Notes under the pieces: model-generated
The model's input: only the letters and a program-made list of their open reading frames with translations
Databases searched by the model: none
Told to the model about the DNA's origin: nothing
Assembly: GCA_900073065.1 (NCBI GenBank)
Contig: FJOG01000026.1
Location: 767,117-831,116 of the forward strand
DNA length: 64,000 nt
Direction of reading: 5' to 3'
DNA from: Phialocephala subalpina
Taxonomy: Eukaryota; Ascomycota; Leotiomycetes; Helotiales; Mollisiaceae
In this document: positions 55,619 to 64,000 of the stretch, piece by piece
Layout: each line of letters starts with the position of its first letter
How positions within the stretch are numbered: the stretch's first letter is position 1
Program-made: the position numbers and the translations under genes

Positions 55619-57764
55619 TCAATCGCGTGACTTGCTGCCCAATCCAATCGACCCACCACCCTCTCCATTCAGTACCACCATCACCTTCCCCGTTATCCGG
55701 TCACTCGGATCACCCACCCACTCCTCGCCCATTGCTTCCTTCCTCCTCATCACCTCGCTCGCAACCCCATCGCCACCTATACTAGCGCCAACAATTACGC
55801 TCTTCAAGTCCCTGTAATCGAAATAACCTTGGTCTTTCCAGCCTCTATTCCTGACCGCCTCAATGATCAAGAGCATTATCAAGCAGAAATTGATAGCGGC
55901 GATGGTATAGATATAACTCGATTCTCCGATCCGTATCCCGGCTACGGTGACATCCATGGTGGTGGTCTGGATGCCATTGTTGTTCGCACCGGCGATGATG
56001 AACTGGGCGCTGGAGTAGGCGAGAAGGAAGCTATCGACCATGGTAGAAAGAGAAGATTCGATGCCAAGGAGTCCTAGCTCTGTGTCGTTTAAGTTGGTAG
56101 GAATGAAGCCATTACTTCGAGCGTTAAATGCGTTGGCGATGTTTGCAATTAGGGCTGAAGTGGTGAGTTAGTGGCACGATGGATATGGTACATTGGCAGT
56201 GAGCACTTACCGTTGCCTAAGGGTGAGAACTCTGCCGAGGCTGACGCTTGACATAGCATACCCATTTGGTCTAAGATATTATGGACGACTTGTCCTGGAA
56301 GTCGTCCATCGGCTTGTGCATTCGCGTTTGATGTGGGATCGATATCTTTGACGGATGCTTCGGTTGGGCTTACTGTTATTGTCTTCTGCGTGGAATCGAC
56401 GTCGACGACGAAACGCTTTGGCGTGAAGAAGATATTGCATGACGTTTGATTGAGTGCCGTATATGCAGAAGCTGATATCCCGGTGGTTAGACCCAATTGA
56501 TTGACCCCATTCTTCGTATGTCCCAACATAGCAACAACTTCTTGGTCAGAGTAACCGGGGAAGCTTACGCATTCTCCTGAACCGTTGGAAATATCTCCAC
56601 AAGCGAAATAGATATCAGGTATTCCAGAGGCACTAGCAGCTTGTCCCAAGAATACATGAAGGCCCATTGTTCTGTTGTACCAACAAGTAAGATCTGATAT
56701 GTAGCCATCTTCAAAGAAGCGGTACCGTTCAAGTGTCGGATCCAAAGTGGTACTAGAAAGTCCAATACTGGCGCCGACACCGTATGAGCGTCCAATATAG
56801 GTGTAGCCCGAATTGTCGAGTTTGCGATGCGTTTGAATCTCTGTATTTGGTGCTATGGCTAAAGCTGCCTCGTCAAGCACCGAACCGAGTATGTTCCGAA
56901 CTGGGGAATATGAGAAGGACCCGAATTGGTTGCGAGTGACAGGCACTGTAGAACTGCCGATCGTCACATTCCAGAAAAGAGCTTGTGGATCTGCGCCGTA
57001 CTGTGGAAGCTGGATTGTTCTCGTTTCGTACCTTGAAGTGGCAACTGGAGTTGTTGCGCCTGCCCAAAAGGCGGGAGGGAGTATTGATAGAACTAAAGCA
57101 AGTCAGCATGTTGTTTCAGGTTCGTTGATCGAAGGAACTTGCAGACGAAAACGGAGAGGGGAAGTATGAAGTGCCATGGCAGATCTATATCTAGCCCCCT
57201 TTGACACATAGCAAGCCACCATTTCAGACAGTCGAGGCTAATGGCTCGCTTTGAAAATAGCCTCCTGGTGAAGGCATTGAAAACTGCAGTAATGGCGAAA
57301 AGATGTATACTGCCAAGAACGTGGGATAGGACTTGAATGAAGATTTGTATAGTGGCTCGATTTTCGATGGTGAAAGTGTAGAAGGAACCAGAGAAGACCG
57401 TGTTTGTCCGTGATGTATCGATCAGAAATATGGCAAGAGCAGAAGTGACCAATAGCCCAGGAATGGCGACGTAGACTAGCCAAGAAGGATAGGTAGAGTT
57501 GTTCTTTGCAGCTGCCACAAACGTCCCAGTCGAGACTGGAGATCTGGATTGTCCTAAAAAGGGGAGTAGTGGCTCTTCTGCTGGTCGGATTTTGGCGATT
57601 GTTGTATCTTCATCGGCAACCCCGGCTTTGGCAGCCTCACTTGCTACGATGGTTCGTTCGAGCCGTTCGGTCTCTGTGACAGTTGGAGCCGGATCTTTGA
57701 CATACTCAGCAGAGCCTGACTTGTGGATCTCGTTGCATTTCATAAACATGTCTTGATTGTCCAT
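55619..57764 (-). CDS. Integral membrane protein of unknown function
   Basis: Three exons are proposed: complement(55619..56154, 56211..57092, 57139..57764). The N-terminal part is acidic and cytosolic-looking, with a membrane helix (SWLVYVAIPGLLVTSALAIF) near residue 100 and more hydrophobic segments before KRAISLDCLKWWLAMCQRGLDIDLPW, a block seen in a family of fungal uncharacterised membrane proteins. A large, N-glycosylation-rich extracytoplasmic part follows (GATTPVATSRYETRTIQLP, CWYNRTMG, ISNGSGECVSFPGYS), then a C-terminal membrane helix (IYTIAAINFCLIMLLIIEAV) and a cytosolic tail. The 56155-56210 intron joins in frame. The 57093-57138 junction does not restore the frame with any GT donor I can find, so an unrecognised splice site or a frame error is present there. 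Confidence 0.65.
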
Positions 57765-58698
57765 CGTCGGCGTCGTATAGGTAGGTAGGAATAATATAAT
57801 GGAAGAGAGTAGATTTTGCTGTTGAGGCTGGGAGTAGGGGGGACCAGACTTTTCGTGCCGCCCCGCGTGTCGCAATGCTGCTGCGAGCAACCATCACAGT
57901 GAAGCCTGCTGTTGTATAGCGTCTACAACAGCGACTGGTTGGCCCAGAATCGGGATGTTTGGTGTACAACATCGTTCTTTGGTCCAATGATCGAGGGCTG
58001 GAACACGGCCTGGTGGGTAGAAACATTCATTTGATCAATTATTCTTGAAGTTGAGGAGATGATTGTTGGGAGAAGGCTGTGAGAGATGTCGATGTCCTAG
58101 CGCTAACCTTAACGCTAACCTTAACCTTAGCGCCGTCCCATCTGCAGACCCCAGGTTATCTCACGATCGAGCTTCACATCGATGTGCGATGTGCAACAAA
58201 ACATTTCACTTGGCCCAAAAATAGACGATAGATTGGAGCCTTAATCATTGCGCCAAATACCTCGAATCTAAGGCACGAAGTTACTTCTCAGATGCCTCGG
58301 CATCCCGCTCGCGCTTGGCCCCTTCCGTCATCGTGCTGCTCGCGGTCAAATGCCCCGGTTGCAGCCAGACTTCACATGTAAATGCCCATTTCACCAATCA
58401 TACGACTCGGAATCGTAAAATATATACGCACATGACAGTCTGTGGGGGCTGTTCCTGACGGCAGCTGATACTGTGTCCAGAAACAAAATCCGGGGATCTT
58501 GCTGGTGGTGGAATGCGGAGTGTCGGTTGCATGTGAAAGCGAAAGTTCGAGTCGTGCGCGTGAGACCGAACGTTCTGACATAAATCATCCTCCTCCTCTT
58601 TACCTACTTACTCTACCACCACAACTCTTCCTTTCAAGATTGGATATCTGGCGCATAGATTGCATTGCATTGTACAATATTAGACAAGGACAGCAAAG
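57765..58698. other. Intergenic between divergent genes
   Basis: 930 bp holding the promoters of the membrane protein and the b5/acyl-CoA dehydrogenase genes, and the repeat at 58101-58133. No gene. Confidence 0.45.
58101..58133. repeat. CGCTAACCTTAA tandem repeat with inverted end
   Basis: CGCTAACCTTAA occurs twice in tandem (58101-58124) and is followed by CCTTAGCGC, inverting the start. The repeat resembles a degenerate telomere-type sequence but is far shorter than a telomere tract. Confidence 0.55.
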
Positions 58699-60609
58699 AT
58701 GGCGAAAACGTTTACAACGCAGGATGTTGCAGCGCATAATAAGCCGAATGATCTCTACATCGTCGTCGACGAGGACGTTTACGACCTCACCCAATTCCAG
58801 GATGAGCATCCAGGTATGTTTCCCCCTTCCCCTAGCCCTTCTCTACCTCGTTGCAATCTGCCAATTCCTCGGGAGGATCCAGAAGCTGACAAACTTCCCA
58901 GGCGGAAAGAAGATCCTCACCCGCGTAGCCGGAAAAGACGCCTCGAAACAATTCTGGAAATACCACAACGAAGGCATCCTCAAAAAATTCAAACCGAAAC
59001 TCCAAGTCGGCTCCCTGAATACCAAGAAAGTTGAAGCAGCGCCTGCTCCTGCGCCAAAGGAAGAGAAGAAGGAGATTGTGAAGCCCAAGGCGGAGAGCGG
59101 GGCTGTGGTTCCTGTTCCTGCTACTGCGGAGGTGGAGACTTTGGATCCATTTGGAGATTTGATTCCTTTCGCGGACCCGAGTTGGTATCAAGGCGTATGT
59201 CCTCTCTTCTTCCAATCCTCCGTCTGCTGTCGCTCTGCGGTGGTCGAAGAGACGCCGAGGTCCCTCTCCCTAATATTACAATAGCTAACAACAATAATAT
59301 CTGCAGTACCACTCCCCCTACTTCAACGAAACCCACGCCGCCCTCCGCGAAGAAATTCGCGAATGGGTATCCACCGAAATCGAGCCCTTCGTCGGCGAAT
59401 GGGACGAAGCCCGCAAAGTCCCCGACGAAATCTACAAAGCGATGGGAACACGCGGCTACCTCGCCGGACTTATGGGCATGCATTACCTTACAGAATACAC
59501 CGATAATCGCGTGAAATCCGTTGCGCCTGAGAATTGGGATCTGTTCCATGAGATGTTGTTGACGGATGAGTTGAGCAGGGCTGGGAGTGGTGGTTTTGTT
59601 TGGAATGTTATTGGAGGCTTCGGGATTGGGTGTCCGCCGTTGGTGAAGTTTGGGAAAAAGGAGGTGGTTAAGAGGATTTTGCCTGGAATCCTTAACGGAG
59701 ACAAGAGGATATGTCTCGCCATCACAGAACCAGATGCTGGATCGGACGTCGCGAATCTTGGATGCGAAGCAGTTCTGTCTGAGGACGGAAAGCACTACAT
59801 TGTCAACGGAGAGAAGAAGTGGATTACCAACGGCATTTGGTGTGATTACTTCACTACCGCTGTCAGGACGGGTACCAAGGAGAGTGGCATGAACGGTGTT
59901 TCTGTCCTTCTCATTGAAAGGAGTATGGGAGGTGTTAGCACGAGGAAGATGGATTGTCAGGGTGTCTGGTCTTCCGGAACCACCTACATTACCTTCGAAG
60001 ATGTCAAGGTCCCAGTTGAGAACTTGATCGGAAAGGAGAATCAAGGATTCAAAGGTAATTCCCCTCCAGTCCCCATCTTCCCTCTCAATCTTCAAAGTAC
60101 TAACTTTTGTAATAGTCATCATGACAAACTTCAACCACGAGCGCATCGGCATCATCATCCAATGCCTCCGCTTCTCCCGCGTCTGCTACGAGGAATCTAT
60201 AAAATATGCCCACAAACGCCGCACATTCGGCAAGAAACTCATCGAGCATCCCGTCATTCGTCTCAAGCTCGCACACATGGCACGACAAATCGAAGCTTCC
60301 TATTCTTGGCTCGAATCTTTGATCCATCAAGTTTCTCACATGGAAGAAAATATCGCGATGTTGAGACTGGGAGGTCCTATTGCTAGTCTTAAGGCTCAGG
60401 CGACAGTGACGTTTGAGTTTTGTGCCAGAGAAGCAAGTCAGATTTTTGGTGGACTGAGTTATAGCAGAGGTGGACAGGGTGGGAAGGTGGAGAGGTTGTA
60501 TAGGGATGTTAGGGCTTATGCTATTCCGGGTGGGAGTGAGGAGATTATGCTTGATTTGAGTATTAGGCAGAGCTTGAGGGTTGGGAAGGTTATGGGTATG
60601 AAGTTGTAG
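58699..60609 (+). CDS. Cytochrome b5 - acyl-CoA dehydrogenase fusion protein
   Basis: Four exons (58699..58813, 58902..59194, 59307..60054, 60116..60609) give 549 residues. Residues 1-75 form a cytochrome b5-like heme domain with axial His37 in DEHPGG (split by the first intron) and His60 in FWKYHNEGIL. An Ala/Pro/Lys linker leads to an acyl-CoA dehydrogenase domain (about 130-549): ITEPDAGSDVANL and the KKWITNG block for FAD/acyl binding, RRTFGKKLIEHPVIR near 450, and GGSEEIMLDLSIRQ at the end. It should oxidise an acyl-CoA or related thioester, probably passing electrons through the b5 heme. Such fusions are known in filamentous fungi. Substrate and compartment are not readable; no targeting sequence is seen. 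Good, complete gene. Confidence 0.94.
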
Positions 60610-61642
60610 ATGCGATGGGGGAGAGTGGATGGTGAGCAGCACTTGGGAATCAGGAGCTGCATGAACTCGGAGCAATGGTTTGAAGAAAATTGTACTTTAC
60701 TCACTTCGCATGTATTGGATTGGAATCATCAATCGGCAGTTTGATGAAGGTAAATAGGGGTAGATAAACGAGACTCTGTTTCTGCAACATTTATGGGAGG
60801 CTTTCGGAGCTGTCACGTCTACATTTGATCTTCGCCTGGCCCACGCAATTACCATCCAAACGCTCAAGGTGAATTCACACCGCGATGGCCATACAAACCT
60901 TTCCTCCCTTTCCGTCCCATAGAAGGACTCGCACAAGTTCTTGTCGTCAAAATTGTCGCTGTCACGTGGGGGACCCCCCCCTCGTCGTCCTGGATTAGTC
61001 AGCCAGCCCACAATTCTCCAACCTCATTTCCACATCGTCCTTCACTCCCGTTTTTTCAGCGGCTCTTCAACGCCTCCATCAATATTTGGGTGGATTCCAG
61101 TCCGATTCCAATACCATCGTGCCGAAGCTCGAGCTTTTATCAACGCGAGCGTTGCGAGGAACCCCTTTTCAACACGTCAGAAATTTTCTCCCGCGAGAGA
61201 ATGGCGTCAATTCGACGCCTCGGCCGCAAAAGGAACTTCTTCTCCACCACGATGGAGGCAACAAGCTGTCTCTTCTCAGTTCACACACCGGGCTGTTTCG
61301 TTTTAGCTTTGCAAAATCAATATCCATTCCAAATGAGGCGAAAGGATGCGCCTAGACATCCGTCTGCAACTCTGTGGCTTCACCGAAGTTTCTGAATGAG
61401 AGCAGTGGCAGTCCACAACTCGTTAATTCTCAGCCCTCACGATGCCACCTGTTTGAAGACCCCAAATTTTGTCTGAATGGCTCTGAGACATGGGCCTACG
61501 CTTGATGATATACTCAGTTGTATCCCCATTCCTTCGTCTGGTTCTCCTCCACCCTTCCTCCTGTTCGTCGCTCCAACATGTTCCTTGCGCATCCTTAAGT
61601 TTTTAACTTCACACACTCATTTGTCCACTTTCATCTTTCATC
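60610..61642. other. Intergenic
   Basis: 1.0 kb. A run of seven C lies near 60972. Pyrimidine-rich sequence before 61643 fits the promoter and leader of the wall-protein gene. No gene. Confidence 0.45.
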
Positions 61643-64000
61643 ATGCCCATCTCATCACTCTTTCTGAGATCGGCCCCTATGGCTAAATTAGCCGTCCTGT
61701 CTTTATTGTCCTCTGCTGTTGTTGCGCAGTCTGGGTATCAATTGGTTGCTCAGTTTTCTGGTGATGCTTTCTTTGATAATTTCGATTTCATTACTGTACG
61801 TCCCTTTCCAACCCCACTCAAATCTGTGTTCCGCGACCGTGGCTGATGAGAATAGGGCGATCCGAATGGTGATTTTGTTGAGTGAGTGGAGATGAATGAA
61901 TGGGAAAGGGATGGGATGGTTGCTAATGGGAATAGTTATGTCGACTACCAAACCGCGTACGATAATGGCCTGGTCGCGTATGATGGATCCTCACAATACT
62001 TGATGATCGATTCCACGACAGTCTTGAACCCGAATGGAGTTGGAAGGGAATCTGTGAAGCTGGTGTCGAAGCAATCTTGGACTCATGCTTTGGTAATCAC
62101 GGACCTGAATAATATGCCCGGTGGAGTTTGTGGCGTTTCTGGAAGACGTGAGTTGGCACTGGCTTGTGTCGTGCGCACAATTGACGGATGGCAGATTACC
62201 TCGCTGGACCGGATCCGAATATTGCGTCGGGTGAGATCGATATCATCACCGGCATCAACACCGCAGCCTACAACCAAATGACTCTCTTCTCGTCAGTCCC
62301 CTCTCCTACCCCCCTCCCGAACCAAGACTGACCTTTCAGCCAACCAACCTGCTCAATCACAGGCGACAGCCAAACCGGCACCCTCCTATCCGCCGACTGC
62401 GCTTCCTCAACCGGCTGCTCCATCCTCGACGACTCAGACCCCGACTCCTTCGGCGCACAATTCAACGACAACGGCGGCGGCGTTTTTGCCACCCTCTGGG
62501 ACAGCAACGCCATCCAAGTCTGGTTCTTCACATCCGGCACAACTCCAGACGATATCACGAACGGAACTCCAGACCCTACTAACTGGGGAACACCTGTCGC
62601 CAACTTTCAAGGAAGCTGTAATATTGATGAAAGCTTTGCTGATAATAAGATTGTTTTCGACATGGATTTTTGCAGCAGTTTGGTGGAGGCTAATTGGGCG
62701 AGTGATGGGTGTGATTCTTTGGCTGCTACGTGTAGGGAGTATGTGGCTAGTTTCCCGGGTGATCTCATGGACTTTAGTGATTTTGATGAGGTGTAAGTTC
62801 TTTCCTGCCCCAAAGATAGTTCCTGGCTGATAGTGTGCTAGGTACTGGGGTATCAACGCCGTGACGGTTTACCAACAAGCCTCAGTCGCCAGCTCTTCAT
62901 CCTCCGTGTCTGTCGCTGCCGCTACATCTCTCTCAATCGCAGCAGCTTCCTCCTCAGCACCGTCTGCTGCATCAAGCACTGTTCTCCCCGCTGCCGTTTC
63001 ATCAACCATTCTTCCTGCCGCGGTGTCATCCACAACCTCCCCAGCGCCATCTTCGACTGGCCTAGGAGCATACACATACTACGGCTGTGTCCAAGAACTC
63101 GACTACATTCGCATTCTTAACGACATCCATTTCTACGATCCTGCTATGACGCTTGAGATGTGTGAAGTTGATTGTGCAGGATATACGTATTTCGGTGCTG
63201 AGTATGGGACTGAATGTTATTGTGGCAATTCCTTCGCTGGACCAGTTGCCATCATGCCAGATACTGATTGCTTCATGACTTGTGGTGGAGATGGAAATGA
63301 GCAATGTGGTGGTCCGATGAGACTGTCTGTTTATACGAATGCGCCGGTTCAGGCTGCTGTGAGCAGTAGCGTATCGCCTTCCTCGTCGACGAGCGATCTG
63401 TCGGCTGCTTCTTCGACGGTTGCTGTTGCTGCTGTTTCTTCAGCTGCAGCGACCAGTGTAGTGGCTGCTCAAAGCTCAGGTGCGGCTTCTTCGATGGTTC
63501 TGGATTCTGCCCCCTCTTCCACCCAAAGTCTTGACATCGCTGCAGCGTCAAGTGGTATCGCTGCTCAAACCTCTTCGGGATCTGCTGCTTCTTCGACATT
63601 CAATATTTCTGCTGCTTCCTCGACTCTGCCTATCGTCGCTGTGTCTTCCGCTGCGGCAACGAGCGGAGTTGCTGCTCAAAGCTCGGGATCCGCTTCTTCC
63701 ACGACCTTCGATTCTGCTCCTTCTTCAACTCTTGACATTGCTGCAACCTCTTCCGGAGCCGCCACCAGTGGATTTGCTGCACAGAGCTCGGGTTCTGCTT
63801 CCTCTTCGACCTTCACCTTCCCAGCTCTTTCCTCGTTCACTGCGGCGAGCTCGAGTGTGGTTCCTAATATCACTGCTCCATCTTCCACATTGGGAGCTGC
63901 TCAGTCCTCAGGTGCTCTGTCAACTAATGGATCATTCGATATCCAAGCCACCGGTGCATCTTCTTCCTTCCCCTCTTCAACCCAGAGAGTCCTTTCTTCC
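61643..64000 (+). CDS. Secreted GH16-like protein with WSC domain and Ser/Ala repeats (3' end outside window)
   Basis: Six exons (61643..61795, 61856..61881, 61936..62147, 62195..62291, 62340..62792, 62842..>64000), all in phase. ATG 61679 gives the better signal peptide (MAKLAVLSLLSSAVVAQ); ATG 61643 adds 12 residues. A GH16-type domain (about residues 30-320) includes a short GDPNGDFVDYVDYQTA segment, GEIDIITGIN near residue 144 and YNQMTLFS. In active GH16 enzymes the motif is ExDxxE; here the last position is Thr149. A WSC domain follows (about 391-480: YTYYGCVQELDYIRIL, YFGAEYGTECYCGNSF, DCFMTCGGDGNEQCGG) and then Ser/Ala/Thr-rich, probably O-glycosylated repeats to the window end. GH16 domains cut or remodel beta-glucan and WSC domains bind glycans, so the protein is probably cell-wall attached; hydrolytic activity is doubtful. 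Confidence 0.85.
63430..63870 (+). repeat. Imperfect coding repeats, Ser/Ala-rich linker
   Basis: Three imperfect units of about 45-60 codons built around AAQSSGSASSSTF followed by DSAPSSTLDIAA. Typical of wall-protein stalks; expected to vary in copy number between strains. Confidence 0.65.

Noticed and set aside
59121..60158. 345-codon open frame on the minus strand
   Set aside because: It is antisense to the acyl-CoA dehydrogenase exons and shows no protein motif; the opposite strand has full family conservation.

Overview
The window is nuclear DNA of a filamentous ascomycete (Pezizomycotina). A leotiomycete (Helotiales-type) source is my best guess, but that is inference. The evidence is genes split by short introns (about 43-95 nt, GTRNGT donors, CTRAC-like branch sites, YAG acceptors), fungal-only families (HET, 2EXR-like, DUF1996, WSC, Zn2Cys6, NmrA-like), and two extremely AT-rich islands of the kind left by repeat-induced point mutation (RIP). 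One island contains a 371-bp run of N. I see no rRNA, tRNA or CRISPR.

Layout: 1-1.1 kb, AT-rich island; 1.3-2.9 kb, intact HET-domain gene; 3.5-4.1 kb, RNase H gene with a lost 3' end; 5.4-6.4 kb, NmrA-like reductase; 7.6-9.5 kb, decayed Zn2Cys6 regulator; 9.9-11.8 kb, chaperonin CCT eta; 12.5-13.4 kb, glutathione S-transferase with two in-frame starts; 13.8-15.4 kb, 2EXR-like pseudogene; 16.2-17.4 kb, a run of intron-like segments; 18.2-24.3 kb, a second HET gene, decayed and split by a 3.83-kb hAT transposon; 25.7-27.1 kb, seven-exon TauD-type dioxygenase; 29.6-34 kb, two convergent secreted DUF1996 genes around another 2EXR-like relic; 36.8-39.4 kb, a possible gene remnant and a 5'-truncated channel/MYND-like gene running into the second AT-rich island (39.4-41.1 kb); 43.3-44.2 kb, bacterial-looking amidohydrolase; 46-47.1 kb, intact 2EXR-like gene; 48.2-52.3 kb, relics of an SDR, a Tc-toxin A-like protein and a UstYa-like protein around a calmodulin-like gene; 53.4-54.3 kb, orotidine-5'-phosphate decarboxylase; 55.1-55.5 kb, CmcJ-like relic; 55.6-57.8 kb, membrane protein; 58.7-60.6 kb, cytochrome b5/acyl-CoA dehydrogenase fusion; 61.6 kb to the end, GH16-like/WSC wall protein, cut by the window edge.

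Housekeeping genes (CCT eta, OMP decarboxylase, acyl-CoA dehydrogenase) alternate with an accessory compartment rich in dead genes. Many premature stops sit where CAA, CAG or CGA would be expected, as RIP-like C-to-T change would give. I see no biosynthetic operon-like cluster; the SDR, UstYa-like and CmcJ-like relics may be remains of secondary-metabolism genes. The most unusual item is the hAT element: it has an exact 8-bp target duplication, carries a second cysteine-rich reading frame resembling DUF3716, and is packed with the palindrome CGTACG (about 25 copies by eye in 3.8 kb, a handful in the rest of the window).
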